Counted from the first letter of the stretch, positions 28,654 through 38,051 are shown. The stretch is DNA of 64,000 nucleotides from Bacillus weihaiensis (GCF_001889165.1 NZ_CP016020.1:966501-1030500), one strand, 5' to 3'. Notes: generated by a model from the sequence alone, not told the origin. Numbers and translations are program-made.

Positions 28654-29658
28654 ATGAATGGAAAACGATGGGGTGCTTTAGGGATTGCAGCTGGGCTGTT
28701 TGTTGTCTCGCTCATAGTTAGTTCTGCATTATTTTTCAAGGATCAGGAAGATATGTTAAGTGAAGCCTTTATAGGAAATACGGAGTTTTCTGAGGAAGTC
28801 ATTGAAGAAGGGTCACCTCAAAATAAAATTTTAGTATTAAGCGTAAATGGTGTCATTCAAGATACAGGTGAGGACGTAGCTTCTTTTTTTAGTACAGCTG
28901 GTTACAAACATCAGACCTTTTTAGATATGATTGATGCTGCAAGTGATGATCCTACTGTAAAAGGTGTTATTGTGAGGGTAAACTCACCAGGTGGTGGGGT
29001 TGTTGAAAGTGCAGAAATACATAAAAAGCTTACAGAATTAAAAGAAAAAAGTGAAAAACCAGTATTTATTTCAATGGGAACAACAGCTGCTTCAGGGGGG
29101 TATTATATAGCTACTGCTGCAGATAAAATCTATGCAGCTCCGGACACTTTAACAGGCTCATTAGGAGTTATTATGCAATCAGTTAACTATAGTGAATTAG
29201 CTGAAGAATATGGTGTGAAATTCGAAACAATTAAAAGTGGTCCATACAAAGATATTTTCTCTCCGACAAGAGAAATGACAGAGGAAGAAAGAAAGATCCT
29301 TCAATCAATGGTCGACAACGCTTATCAAGGTTTTGTTAAGGTCATTACCGATGGTCGTCCTCTATCAGAGGAGGATGTACTAAAAGTAGCTGATGGTCGT
29401 ATTTATGACGGTCGACAGGCTAAGGAAATCAATCTTGTTGATGAGTTAGGCTATTTTGATGATACAGTAGCTGCAATGAAGGAAGAACTTGATCTATCAA
29501 ATGCTCGAGTGATTCAATATAGTACGTCAATGGGCTTTGATCAATTTTTAAATATGGGTGCAAGTAAAGTATTTAAACAAGATACAGAACTTGCTAGTTT
29601 ATATCATCTTCTCGGTCAGCCTAATTCTCCAAGATTAATGTACTTATATTCTGAATAA
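28654..29658 (+). CDS. sppA: Signal peptide peptidase SppA (short Bacillus form)
   Basis: Membrane-anchored serine/lysine protease that degrades leftover signal peptides. The 334-residue protein has an N-terminal membrane segment (about 8-27). The S49 catalytic serine is in GTTAASGGYYIA (about 147) and the catalytic lysine in IKSGPYKDIFSPTR (about 199). The VNSPGGGVVESAEI block is the oxyanion and substrate-binding region. It is half the size of E. coli SppA, as expected for the octameric Bacillus enzyme. AGAGGAGGG precedes ATG 28654. yteJ follows after 14 bases. Confidence 0.94.
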   Translation: MNGKRWGALGIAAGLFVVSLIVSSALFFKDQEDMLSEAFIGNTEFSEEVIEEGSPQNKILVLSVNGVIQDTGEDVASFFSTAGYKHQTFLDMIDAASDDPTVKGVIVRVNSPGGGVVESAEIHKKLTELKEKSEKPVFISMGTTAASGGYYIATAADKIYAAPDTLTGSLGVIMQSVNYSELAEEYGVKFETIKSGPYKDIFSPTREMTEEERKILQSMVDNAYQGFVKVITDGRPLSEEDVLKVADGRIYDGRQAKEINLVDELGYFDDTVAAMKEELDLSNARVIQYSTSMGFDQFLNMGASKVFKQDTELASLYHLLGQPNSPRLMYLYSE

Positions 29659-29672
29659 AGGAGGAGTGAGAA

Positions 29673-30209
29673 ATGGACGCAACGTTTGAAGGAAATGAAA
29701 AAGAGACCTATGTCTCATTAACAGAAGAAAAGAATCAGTTTACAGAATATCACTATTTACTTGCAGGTTTCTGGATTCGCTTTTGGGCTTATTTAGTCGA
29801 TCTACTCGTCATTAGTAGTGTAAATAGAATTATCGTTCATCCTCTATTTAGCCTGTTAGGGATAAATACGAGTGAATCCTTTTTTTCGCCACTAACAATA
29901 GTGACAACTGTCACTTTCTTTGCATATTTTGTTCTTTTAACAAAATATTTTGGTCAAACGTTAGGTAAGATGATTTTCGGTTTGAAAGTAAGGTCGCTAA
30001 AAGGTAATCAATTAACATGGAGTACGATCCTTTTTAGAGAATTTATTGGACGATATATCTCTAAATTTTTATTCGTAGGATATATTGTTGCGGCATTTAC
30101 GCCTAAAAAACAAGGCTTACATGATATTTTCGCTGATACACAGGTGATTCATGAAAAGCTCTTTGTACAAAAGAATGAGGATCTACCAGTTGCTAGTAAA
30201 CCTATATAG
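29673..30209 (+). CDS. yteJ: RDD-family membrane protein YteJ
   Basis: A 178-residue membrane protein with three predicted membrane segments (about 28-50, 63-86 and 120-140). It carries the RDD-family features FWIRFWAYLVDLLVISS and GQTLGKMIFGLKV near the second helix end. In B. subtilis the partner of SppA (YteJ) inhibits SppA; the tight spacing after sppA and the AGGAGGAG ribosome binding site support co-expression and that role. Confidence 0.88.
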   Translation: MDATFEGNEKETYVSLTEEKNQFTEYHYLLAGFWIRFWAYLVDLLVISSVNRIIVHPLFSLLGINTSESFFSPLTIVTTVTFFAYFVLLTKYFGQTLGKMIFGLKVRSLKGNQLTWSTILFREFIGRYISKFLFVGYIVAAFTPKKQGLHDIFADTQVIHEKLFVQKNEDLPVASKPI

Positions 30210-30240
30210 TTGGAAAACCTACTCACTTGATAAGTAGGCC

Positions 30241-30291
30241 AGACTGTAGTCAAACTCGGGTAATAACCGGGCTTGCCTACAGTCTTTTTAT
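30241..30291 (+). terminator. Terminator of sppA-yteJ
   Basis: Stem AGACTGTAG (30241-30249) with CTACAGTCT (30277-30285), an inner CGGGTAATAACCGG hairpin and a T run. A smaller CCTACT/AGTAGG hairpin precedes it at 30218-30238. Confidence 0.85.
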
Positions 30292-30409
30292 TTTGACTTG
30301 AGGTCAAAGGGGGCTGTTGCTTTCCGTGAGGCTACATGATCATCTTAGTCTCGTGTTACTTAATGTTTATATTGTATGTCCTTAGGCGATAATGAAAAAT
30401 TGAAAGGAT

Positions 30410-31099
30410 GTGAACATCATCTACTGGATAATAGGAATTTTATCGTTTTTTTTCATTCTTCTCTTGTTCATTTTGATAACTAAGGTAACAATCACTCTTG
30501 ATTTACATCATGTAGACGATCAAGACCACATTAACATCCATTTAAGGGCCTGGAACGGCTTAATAAAATATACGATTACTATACCTTTTCTAAAGGTGGA
30601 TGATGAAGCCAATATAATTGTAAAGCAAGAGCACCAAATAGGTGAGGAGAATTCGGAAAATAAGGTGAAGGATAAGAAAAATAAAATAACACCTGAAGAA
30701 GAAGTAAAGGCTCTAAAAGATATGAACGAACTTTTGGAGCATGTAGTAGGGCTTCATAAAATTGTTCGTCGCTTCTTAAAGAAGATTAAAATAAAAAAAT
30801 TCGAATGGCATTCACAAATTGGCATTGGTGATGCGGCACATACGGGACTGATAACAGGTGTTGCTTGGACTATAAAAGGCGCTACTCTTGGTTTAGTTAG
30901 TGACTATATGAAATTACAAACAACTCCTACGATTACAATTACCCCTGAATTTAATCAAATTTGTTCTAGAACGAAACTTCAATGTATTTTTCAATTTCGA
31001 ATCGGGCAAGCTATTCTAGCAGGTATAAAATTTATCAAATATTGGAAAGGTGGCCGTCCACATTTGAAAAGTAAGCCATTTTCTTTTTTCTCGAATTAA
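30410..31099 (+). CDS. ytfI: YtfI, DUF2953-type membrane-anchored protein
   Basis: A 229-residue protein with one N-terminal membrane segment (about 3-24), a Lys/Glu-rich linker (about 80-110) and a C-terminal part ending GGRPHLKSKPFSFF. It belongs to the DUF2953 family, which in Bacillus always precedes ytfJ (gerW). The molecular role is unknown; the context suggests sporulation. The GTG at 30410 is the only usable start after an in-frame stop at 30401, but AAAGGA lies only one base before it, so the start is uncertain. Confidence 0.8.
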   Translation: MNIIYWIIGILSFFFILLLFILITKVTITLDLHHVDDQDHINIHLRAWNGLIKYTITIPFLKVDDEANIIVKQEHQIGEENSENKVKDKKNKITPEEEVKALKDMNELLEHVVGLHKIVRRFLKKIKIKKFEWHSQIGIGDAAHTGLITGVAWTIKGATLGLVSDYMKLQTTPTITITPEFNQICSRTKLQCIFQFRIGQAILAGIKFIKYWKGGRPHLKSKPFSFFSN

Positions 31100-31153
31100 T
31101 ATTTGATAAAGTGACGACCGGATAAAATGATATAAACAGGAGGCTACATACCT

Positions 31154-31618
31154 ATGAGTGATCATCCAATTCAAGGATTAATGAAAACAGCGATGGAAAA
31201 TTTAAAGCAGATGATTGATGTCAATACTATTGTAGGTGATCCAGTTGAAACACCAGATGGTAGTGTCATACTAACTGTTTCAAAAGTGGGCTTCGGGTTT
31301 GCAGCAGGAGGAAGTGAATTTAATTCAACTGCTAAAGATGGAGAAGATGGAAAAGCACCAAAACTACCTTTCGGAGGTGGTAGCGGTGGAGGAGTTTCCA
31401 TTACTCCAATTGCCTTTTTAATCGTTTCTTCAAATGGCGTAAAGATGCTTCATTTGGATGAAAGCACTCACCTTTATGAAAAAATTCTAGAAGCAGCACC
31501 GCAAACAGTTGAAAAAATTCAAAGTCTTTTTAAGAAGGACAAGGATAAAGGAAAGACATCTGATCCTGTTGAAGATGTGAATTTTTCATCTGAAAAAAAG
31601 CATGATTTGGATATTTAA
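31154..31618 (+). CDS. ytfJ: GerW-family sporulation protein YtfJ
   Basis: A 154-residue protein of the GerW/YtfJ family: HPIQGLMKTAMENLKQMIDVNTIVGDP at the start, the conserved GFGFAAGGSEF block and a glycine-rich FGGGSGGGVSITPIAFLI segment, with a charged C-terminal tail. Required in B. subtilis for proper germination with L-alanine or the AGFK mix; made in the forespore. A CAGGAGG ribosome binding site precedes ATG 31154, 55 bases after ytfI. Confidence 0.92.
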   Translation: MSDHPIQGLMKTAMENLKQMIDVNTIVGDPVETPDGSVILTVSKVGFGFAAGGSEFNSTAKDGEDGKAPKLPFGGGSGGGVSITPIAFLIVSSNGVKMLHLDESTHLYEKILEAAPQTVEKIQSLFKKDKDKGKTSDPVEDVNFSSEKKHDLDI

Positions 31619-31652
31619 ATCGTAGAAAGCAACGGACTACGTCGTATATTGA

Positions 31653-31690
31653 GGCTCAGGACAACGAAAGTTGATCCTGAGCTTTTTTTA
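31653..31690 (+). terminator. Terminator of ytfI-ytfJ
   Basis: Stem GCTCAGGACAAC with GTTGATCCTGAGC (one bulge), a 4-base GAAA loop and seven T residues. Confidence 0.9.
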
Positions 31691-31850
31691 TTGATTAGAA
31701 AACGATAAAAATGTATTTCTTGTGGATAAGTACTTTGACATCTAATTTTAGCGCTTTTGTACATTTGTACTTTTTTCTTCAATATCATTGATAAATATAG
31801 GCAGCTAAGCTATATTTACACTGTACATACAAATAAAGGAGGAGTTTGTG

Positions 31851-32351
31851 TTGGCTTCAATTACTTTTAAGAATAATCCTGTAACATTACTAGGAAATGA
31901 AGTGAATGTAGGAGATCAAGCACCTGATTTTACAGTTTTAGCTAATGACTTATCACCGGTTACATTAGCTTCATCAGAAGGAAAAGTTAGAATTATTTCA
32001 GTTGTTCCATCCATTGATACAGGTGTTTGTGATGCACAAACAAGACGTTTCAATGAAGAAGCTTCTGATATAGGGAATGTAGAGGTACTAACAGTTAGTA
32101 TGGATCTGCCTTTCGCACAAAAGAGATGGTGTGCTTCAAATGGTCTTGAGAATGTTAAAACATTATCAGATCATAGAGATGCGTCTTTTGGTCAAGCTTA
32201 TGGAGTCTTAATTCAAGAATTACGTCTTCTTGCTAGAGCCGTATTCGTAGTAGATTCTTCGAATAAAGTAACATTTGTTGAATATGTAAGTGAAGCAACA
32301 GATCATCCGAATTATGAAGCAGCAATTGAAGCGGCTAAATCTGCAAACTAA
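31851..32351 (+). CDS. tpx: Thiol peroxidase Tpx
   Basis: Atypical 2-Cys peroxiredoxin that reduces hydroperoxides with thioredoxin. The 166-residue protein has the peroxidatic cysteine in [15 protein letters not shown] (about Cys59) and the resolving cysteine in KRWCASNG (about 93). The start is the TTG at 31851, giving [13 protein letters not shown] as in relatives. AAAGGAGG is 8 bases upstream, and the in-frame GTG at 31848 is only 5 bases from it. Monocistronic, with its own terminator. Confidence 0.94.
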   Translation: MASITFKNNPVTLLGNEVNVGDQAPDFTVLANDLSPVTLASSEGKVRIISVVPSIDTGVCDAQTRRFNEEASDIGNVEVLTVSMDLPFAQKRWCASNGLENVKTLSDHRDASFGQAYGVLIQELRLLARAVFVVDSSNKVTFVEYVSEATDHPNYEAAIEAAKSAN

Positions 32352-32362
32352 GTTTCTTTACT

Positions 32363-32392
32363 AGCTATCCTATTACAGGGTAGCTTTTTCTA
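32363..32392 (+). terminator. Terminator of tpx
   Basis: Stem AGCTATCCT with AGGGTAGCT around a 5-base loop, then TTTTTCT, 11 bases after the tpx stop. Confidence 0.8.
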
Positions 32393-32558
32393 ATTGGTTT
32401 AGATTAGCTCTTTTCTTTGGGCTTACCAGGTGAAAGCACCAAATTGTAAAAAATGAGGAGAATCGAAAAACACTATAGATTGGCGTTTTCCTTTGACTAT
32501 CAATGCAACTATGACTAGAATGAAAAGAGGTAAAAGGTCAGGAGGAGTTATAAAAAGT

Positions 32559-33551
32559 ATGCAAACACTTTCAAAAGTAGAAAATCTATTTACGGTAATT
32601 AATGAAACAGCTGAGCTTCTATCGAAGGATCTTCAAATTACTTATATTGAAGCAGTGGCTGAAACAGGAGAAAACCTCTTTCAAAATGCGATCTTACAAG
32701 AAGAGTTAAGTGAAGTAACGATTAAAAGTCTTCAGCGTAAGTATGATAGTTTACACATTCAAAGCTATGATAAAGAAAGTTTAAGAAAAGGATACCAATT
32801 AGCCATCTTAAAAGGGTTAAAGGATGGTGCACATCCGAATCATCAAATGACTCCCGATACGATTGGATTGTTCATGGGATATTTAATGAACAAATTCCTA
32901 ACGGATAATAAGCAGCTATCAATTCTAGACCCAGCAGTAGGTACAGGAAACCTTCTAACAACCATCCTCAACTACCTTTCAAAGGAGACAATTGAAAGTT
33001 ACGGAGTAGACGTAGATGATCTATTAATTAGGCACGCATATATTAATGCTAATCTTCAGGAGCATCCAATTAATTTCTATAATCAGGATAGCCTTGAACG
33101 ATTATTAATTGATCCTGTTGATGCTGTAGTATGTGATTTACCAGTTGGCTATTATCCAAACGATGTAGAGGCAGCTAGATATGAATTAAAATCAGATGAA
33201 GGCTATTCTTATTCACATCATCTATTCATGGAACAAAGCCTTAACCATACGAAGGAGGAAGGGTATTTATTTTTTATTGTGCCTAATTCGCTTTTTGAAA
33301 CAAAAGAAGCACCTAAATTAAATGAATACTTACGTTCAAATGCGATTATTCAGGCATTTGTAAAGCTTCCAGCTTCCTTGTTTAAAGATGAAAGACATGG
33401 CAAGAGTATTTTAGTGCTTCAGAAAAAAGGAGAACATACTGTTGCACCGAAGCAAGCATTGCTAGCAGATTTACCGAAATTTTCTAATAAACAAGCTATG
33501 AATTCAATGATGAAACAAATGGATGACTGGTTCAAAGAAAATAAAAAATAA
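32559..33551 (+). CDS. ytxK: YtxK, class I SAM-dependent (N6-adenine-type) methyltransferase
   Basis: A 330-residue protein. Residues about 1-95 are helical, then come the SAM-binding motif ILDPAVGTGNLL (about 128-139), a nucleoside-binding acidic YGVDVDDLLI, and the catalytic-type CDLPVGYYP in place of the N6-methylase NPPY/DPPY. It resembles the methylase subunit of type I restriction systems, but stands alone in a housekeeping context (tpx-ytxK-ackA), conserved across Bacillus; the substrate is unknown. ATG 32559 is preferred to the upstream frame start at 32493, because GGAGGAG lies between them and 330 fits the family. Confidence 0.88.
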   Translation: MQTLSKVENLFTVINETAELLSKDLQITYIEAVAETGENLFQNAILQEELSEVTIKSLQRKYDSLHIQSYDKESLRKGYQLAILKGLKDGAHPNHQMTPDTIGLFMGYLMNKFLTDNKQLSILDPAVGTGNLLTTILNYLSKETIESYGVDVDDLLIRHAYINANLQEHPINFYNQDSLERLLIDPVDAVVCDLPVGYYPNDVEAARYELKSDEGYSYSHHLFMEQSLNHTKEEGYLFFIVPNSLFETKEAPKLNEYLRSNAIIQAFVKLPASLFKDERHGKSILVLQKKGEHTVAPKQALLADLPKFSNKQAMNSMMKQMDDWFKENKK

Positions 33552-33604
33552 GAGAAGTATGGACTAATTAGGTAAAAAGGACTTTATATACGTAGTTGAA
33601 GGTA

Positions 33605-33636
33605 GCGTGAATGGCTAGATGAATTCACGCTTTTAT
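33605..33636 (+). terminator. Terminator of ytxK
   Basis: Stem GCGTGAAT (33605-33612) with ATTCACGC (33623-33630), then TTTTATT. Confidence 0.8.
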
Positions 33637-33752
33637 TATGCAATGGTAGTGTATAGAAAAACAGTTAGCTAAATAGTGGTGCTAAAACATATAAACATGT
33701 ATAAATAGAAGAAATGTAAGTGAAATAATTATTAGAATTTTATAAATTTAAG

Positions 33753-33767
33753 GTGTAACCGATTGCA
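33753..33767 (+). promoter_or_regulatory. Candidate CRE (CcpA operator) upstream of ackA
   Basis: GTGTAACCGATTGCA matches the consensus WTGNAANCGNWWNCA at every fixed position except the first. It lies 236 bases before ackA in a 450-base spacer that otherwise shows no gene. ackA is activated by CcpA from an upstream CRE in B. subtilis, so activation is expected. I could not assign the promoter boxes. Confidence 0.7.
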
Positions 33768-34002
33768 TTTTTATTCAGTTCTTGAAATGTCGAAATTTGA
33801 GTGTTTAAATGGTAAAGGCAGATAATAATCAATAGCATTTTGCAAAGACTAAGAGAAGTAATGGATTGGTTTCCTATCGAATCATTACCTTACTTGCACA
33901 TGCTATTACATAAAGACTGGTACTAAGAAACATTATGTCCTAGTGGAGTAGTCCATATAAACACTAATTAACGATTACAGCTATTAGAAGGAGCGAAAAA
34001 AG

Positions 34003-35193
34003 ATGGCGAAAATTATTGCAATAAATGCAGGAAGTTCATCACTTAAATTCCAATTATTTGATATGCCTAGTGAAACAGTCTTAACGAAAGGCTTAGTTGA
34101 ACGTATCGGTATTAATGATTCTGTTTTCAGTATTACAGTTAATGGTGAAAAGCAAACAGAAGTATCAGATATTCCTGATCATGCGGTGGCGGTTAAAATT
34201 CTATTATCAAAACTTACTGGTCTTGGAATTATTAAATCGTTAGATGAAATTGAAGGAATAGGGCACCGAGTTGTTCATGGTGGCGAAATCTTTAACGACT
34301 CGGCTATTATTAATGAGGATACACTAGCAAAGATTGAAGAATTATCTGATTTAGCTCCACTTCATAATCCAGCAAATATTGTTGGTATTAAAGCATTCCA
34401 AGAAGTATTACCGAATGTAGAAGCAGTAGCGGTATTTGATACAGCATTCCATCAGACAATGCCAGAGCAATCTTTCTTATATAGCTTACCATATGAGTAT
34501 TATGAAGATTACGGTATTCGTAAGTATGGTTTCCATGGAACATCACATAAATATGTGTCTGAGCGTGCTGCTGAAATCCTAGGTAGACCAGTTGAACATT
34601 TACGCCTTATCTCATGCCATTTAGGTAATGGAGCTAGTATTGCAGCTATTGAAGGTGGAAAATCTATTGATACATCAATGGGATTCACTCCACTTGCTGG
34701 TGTTGCAATGGGGACTAGATCTGGTAACATTGACCCTGCATTAATTCCATTTATTATGGAGAAGACAGGCAAGGATGCAGATCAAGTATTAGATATCCTG
34801 AATAAAAAGAGTGGTATTCTGGGTGTATCAGGTCTTTCAAGTGATTTACGTGACATTGAAAAGGCTACTGAGGAAGGTAATGAAAGAGCAAAAACGGCTC
34901 TTGAAGTATTTGCTAGCCGTATTCACAAGTACATTGGTTCTTACGCTGCTAGAATGTCTGGCGTAGATGCCATTATCTTTACTGCTGGTATTGGAGAAAA
35001 CAGCACAGAGATTCGTGCTCGCGTTCTTAAAGGTTTAGAGTTTATGGGAATTTATTGGGATCCTGCTTTAAATAAAGTTCGTGGTGAGGAAGCGTATATA
35101 AGCTACCCTCATTCACCAGTAAAAGTACTTGTTATTCCAACAAATGAAGAAGTAATGATCGCTAGGGATGTTGTTCGATTAGCCTCTAACTAA
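34003..35193 (+). CDS. ackA: Acetate kinase
   Basis: Converts acetyl phosphate and ADP to acetate and ATP, the last step of acetate overflow. The 396-residue ASKHA-fold kinase has [13 protein letters not shown] at the N-terminus, GHRVVHGGE, the catalytic-region [28 protein letters not shown] and [15 protein letters not shown] precedes ATG 34003. Monocistronic, with a CRE-like site upstream and a perfect terminator downstream. Confidence 0.97.
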   Translation: MAKIIAINAGSSSLKFQLFDMPSETVLTKGLVERIGINDSVFSITVNGEKQTEVSDIPDHAVAVKILLSKLTGLGIIKSLDEIEGIGHRVVHGGEIFNDSAIINEDTLAKIEELSDLAPLHNPANIVGIKAFQEVLPNVEAVAVFDTAFHQTMPEQSFLYSLPYEYYEDYGIRKYGFHGTSHKYVSERAAEILGRPVEHLRLISCHLGNGASIAAIEGGKSIDTSMGFTPLAGVAMGTRSGNIDPALIPFIMEKTGKDADQVLDILNKKSGILGVSGLSSDLRDIEKATEEGNERAKTALEVFASRIHKYIGSYAARMSGVDAIIFTAGIGENSTEIRARVLKGLEFMGIYWDPALNKVRGEEAYISYPHSPVKVLVIPTNEEVMIARDVVRLASN

Positions 35194-35200
35194 ATAGATA

Positions 35201-35234
35201 AAAAAGACAGTCTACCCAAATAGACTGTCTTTTT
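35201..35234. terminator. Terminator of ackA
   Basis: Perfect 14-bp stem AAAAAGACAGTCTA (35201-35214) with TAGACTGTCTTTTT (35221-35234). Confidence 0.92.
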
Positions 35235-35292
35235 TATGTTATCATGAAGGAAGGAAATGATTAGTAAATTTGTCCAATTGGAGGCATGATGG

Positions 35293-36150
35293 ATGAGTGA
35301 ATCGATAAAAGAGAATGCCATTTTAAACGAAATATTGCAATGGGAAACGGAACTGCAGGACGATTCTCGGACAGATTTTCAACGAACCTTTGATCGTTGG
35401 TTTCAACGAAAGCTGGATGAAATCCCAAGCGGCACAAAAAATATCCTTTTTAAGAAAATAGATAGTAGTTTATTTCATTTACATTCCTTTATCCAAAACT
35501 CCTTTATTCAACAGGATGCTAAAAAGCAAATTTTGCTTTCCGCCAGGTCACTGAATAGTGATATTGAACAACTTAGTGATTTACATCTATTACGAATTGA
35601 TCAACTTCATTATTTAGCAGATTTACAAACTTCTAAGCATCGTCTATATTCCTTTTTGCAAGGCGGATTAACTGGAACTGGAGGATTGCTTTTAACAGGG
35701 CTTGACATACCTGCCCAAACAGTATTGAATTTGCGTGCGATTCAAATGATTTCTATGTGTTATGGGTATGAAATTAATAATCCTTATGAAATGATGATTT
35801 CCTTAAAGGTTTATCATGCTTCATTGATGCCTAAACAATTGAAATATAAAAGCTGGTTAGAATTGAAAAGAGAAGGAAAAAAAGGAGCCTCTTCTTACTT
35901 TTATGAAGGAAAGGAAGATGTTTCAAATGAAGAAAGCCTTGAATTTCTCTTGAAGCAAATTGCTAAATTATCTGTGATTTCTCTGTTTAAACGAAAGCTA
36001 ATTGCGGGTGTACCCTTAGTTAGTATATTAGTTGGCGCTGGCTTTAATTATCAAGTAACACGCGACATTTGTATCTTTGCAAATAAATATTATCAATATC
36101 GCTACCTTGAAGATACATATGCTGTGGGAACTGGAGGAAACGATGAGTAG
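35293..36150 (+). CDS. EcsC-family protein
   Basis: A 285-residue protein with the EcsC-like C-terminal domain. It has a glycine-rich amphipathic segment LQGGLTGTGGLLLTGLDIPAQTVLNLRAIQMI (about 117-150) and a second hydrophobic helix KLIAGVPLVSILVGAGFNY (about 235-253), followed by RDICIFANKYYQYRYL. Soluble or membrane-associated; the function is unknown, the name coming from the EcsC protein beside the EcsAB transporter. TTGGAGG lies 8 bases before ATG 35293. The last 8 bases overlap moaB. Confidence 0.8.
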   Translation: MSESIKENAILNEILQWETELQDDSRTDFQRTFDRWFQRKLDEIPSGTKNILFKKIDSSLFHLHSFIQNSFIQQDAKKQILLSARSLNSDIEQLSDLHLLRIDQLHYLADLQTSKHRLYSFLQGGLTGTGGLLLTGLDIPAQTVLNLRAIQMISMCYGYEINNPYEMMISLKVYHASLMPKQLKYKSWLELKREGKKGASSYFYEGKEDVSNEESLEFLLKQIAKLSVISLFKRKLIAGVPLVSILVGAGFNYQVTRDICIFANKYYQYRYLEDTYAVGTGGNDE

Positions 36151-36655
36151 TATAGAACATAAACAAAATGCTCCAAAAAAAATAAAATGTAAAGTGATTA
36201 CAATAAGTGATACAAGAAACAAAGAAACAGATAAGAGTGGGAAGCTGATAAAGAAATTTCTCCATGAGCAAGGTCATGAAGTGATTGATTATGAGATTGT
36301 GAAGGATGAAAAAACGCTCATTAGAAGTGCGATATTAAAAGGCTGTGAGAAAAGAGAAGTTGATGCAGTCATTACAAATGGCGGTACGGGCATTGCTAAA
36401 AGAGATGTAACGATTGAGGCTGTTGAGTCATTAATAGAAAAAGAAATTCCAGGATTCGGAGAGATATTCCGCATGCTTAGTTATCGTGATGATATTGGGT
36501 CTGCAGCGATACTTAGTAGAGCGATTGCAGGTGTAGCAATGGACACGGCTGTATTTTCTATACCTGGATCTTCGGGTGCCGTTTCATTAGCGATGGAAAA
36601 ACTTATTTTACCTGAACTAGGTCATGTGGTGAGGGAAATAAAAAAAGACTTATAA
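36143..36655 (+). CDS. moaB: Molybdenum cofactor biosynthesis protein MoaB (MogA-like fold)
   Basis: Molybdopterin-binding fold protein involved in adenylating molybdopterin. The 170-residue protein has ITISDTRNKETDKSG, the signature TNGGTGIAKRDVTIEAV (about 79-95) and IPGSSGAVSLAMEKLILPE. ATG 36143 is preferred to the frame start at 36077, because CTGGAGGAAACG lies just upstream and the earlier part is inside the EcsC-family gene. No other molybdenum genes are in this window; the same solitary place near ackA is seen in B. subtilis. Confidence 0.93.
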   Translation: MSSIEHKQNAPKKIKCKVITISDTRNKETDKSGKLIKKFLHEQGHEVIDYEIVKDEKTLIRSAILKGCEKREVDAVITNGGTGIAKRDVTIEAVESLIEKEIPGFGEIFRMLSYRDDIGSAAILSRAIAGVAMDTAVFSIPGSSGAVSLAMEKLILPELGHVVREIKKDL

Positions 36656-36663
36656 AGAATGAA

Positions 36664-36680
36664 AAGAGGCTGGGACAGAA
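36664..36680 (+). repeat. Palindromic repeat type C, left half of interrupted copy
   Basis: AAGAGGCTGGGACAGAA is the left end of a type C repeat, cut here by the IS3-family insertion. The right half resumes at 38160. Its last three bases, GAA (36678-36680), are duplicated at the right junction. Confidence 0.85.
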
Positions 36681-36720
36681 TAAAATGTACCCTTTGTAAA
36701 GGACAGTTTTAAAAAAGGTG

Positions 36721-37671
36721 TTAAGCAGCCTGAAGAAGATGATCTCTGTATTTTACAGGGGTCATCTTTTTTAGGTTCCATTGATATCTATAATGGTTAT
36801 AGTAAGTGATGTATTTGTCTATTTCACGTTTTAGTTCGTCAAAAGTTTTACACGGCTTAATATTAGCTTCGTCTTTAAGGTGGCCAAAGAATGATTCTAT
36901 TGGTGCGTTATCCCAACAGTTTCCCCGTCTAGACATAGATTGCCGTAATCCCATTTTCTTTACAAGCTTTTGGAATCCTGGATGGGTGTAGTGAGTTCCT
37001 TGATCTGAATGAATGAGAGCGTCTTTAGTTTTCTTAAAATTTCGGTTCTTCTTTAACTTGTGCAAGGTGTTTGTAGCTAACTCCATGGTAATACGATTCG
37101 ATAGGTGATAAGCTAGAATTTCACCTGTTGATCCATCTTTAATTACTGATAAATAGGCTCTTTGCCCATTATGGTATTGCATATAGGTGATGTCAGTAAG
37201 AAGTACGTTATATGGAATCCCTTGCTTAAATTGGCGGTTTAATATGTTTGGTACAACGCTATGTTCCTGTGTTGCTTTCATCATTCTTCTATATGGGTTG
37301 GCTTTTCTAATAGGACAGAAAATGTTGTATTTCTTCATAATTCTACGGATACGTTTCAAATTGAAGACACACTGAAATTGACCCGCCAGTGTCATCTTAA
37401 ATTGACGTGCCCCTTTCTTTCGACCTTTAAAGTGAAAGGCTTTTAGGATTAATGTTTTAGCCTCTTCATCCTTCTTTTCCTGACGTTTTCTTTGTTCTTC
37501 AGACTTGGCTGAGAAATAATTATAGTAACCACTTCGAGATACCCCGGCAGCCTCACAAAGAAATTTCACCATGTGTTTTAGGTTATTTTTTTCAATAACT
37601 TCACGAATAAGAATGTACTTCTGACTAGCAGGAAGCCTTACTTCTTCAGCCCCCTTTCTAACATATGAATC
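36721..37671 (-). CDS. IS3-family transposase OrfB (DDE integrase), expressed by -1 frameshift
   Basis: Catalytic half of the IS3 transposase. From the slippage site the frame reads DSYVRKGAEEVRLPASQ and runs into the helix-turn-helix-like VKFLCEAAGVSRSGYYNYF. The DDE catalytic core follows: first Asp in LLTDITYMQY, second in IHSDQGTHYTHPGF, Glu in NAPIESFFGHLKDE. The first ATG in frame is at 37572, but the conserved region begins upstream of it, so the natural product is an OrfAB fusion of about 440 residues. No internal stops are seen. Confidence 0.9.
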   Translation of the reverse strand, partial: DSYVRKGAEEVRLPASQKYILIREVIEKNNLKHMVKFLCEAAGVSRSGYYNYFSAKSEEQRKRQEKKDEEAKTLILKAFHFKGRKKGARQFKMTLAGQFQCVFNLKRIRRIMKKYNIFCPIRKANPYRRMMKATQEHSVVPNILNRQFKQGIPYNVLLTDITYMQYHNGQRAYLSVIKDGSTGEILAYHLSNRITMELATNTLHKLKKNRNFKKTKDALIHSDQGTHYTHPGFQKLVKKMGLRQSMSRRGNCWDNAPIESFFGHLKDEANIKPCKTFDELKREIDKYITYYNHYRYQWNLKKMTPVKYRDHLLQAA

Positions 37672-38051
37672 TTTTTTAGGAGCTCATTTTCTGCCTTTAC
37701 AAGATTCATCTGAGCTTCTAATCTTGCATATTTCTCCTCAAGAGGTAGTTCTTTTACTCGCTGTCTTCCAGAATTATCTTTCCTAGTGTCTTTCAGCCCC
37801 AACAACCCTTCAGTTTTATAAGTATTTCTCCAACGCTCTGAGGAGGATTTAATTCTTTGCATCCCGATAATTTCAACATCAAATCCAGCTTCTTCAAAGA
37901 TCTGTCTTGAAAACTTACCCTTACTGAATTCAGAAACAAAATGTTGTTTAAACTCATCAGAATAAGTAATTCCCTTTGAACTAACCGATTTCACATATGG
38001 GTTTTTAGATAATTGTGTGATTTCTTTCTCTGTAAATAGCTTTTTACTCAT
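37638..38051 (-). CDS. IS3-family OrfA (DNA-binding protein)
   Basis: A 137-residue protein with helix-turn-helix features (YSDEFKQHFVSEFSKGKFSRQIFEEAGFDVEIIG) and a C-terminal leucine-rich coiled coil (EEKYARLEAQMNLVKAENELLKKIHML), which mediates multimerisation in this family. ATG 38051 is chosen because GGAGACGGAG precedes it. The slippery heptamer AAAAAAG lies at 37677-37671 within LLKK, 9 codons before the OrfA stop; a -1 shift there leads into orfB. Confidence 0.88.
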   Translation of the reverse strand: MSKKLFTEKEITQLSKNPYVKSVSSKGITYSDEFKQHFVSEFSKGKFSRQIFEEAGFDVEIIGMQRIKSSSERWRNTYKTEGLLGLKDTRKDNSGRQRVKELPLEEKYARLEAQMNLVKAENELLKKIHMLERGLKK

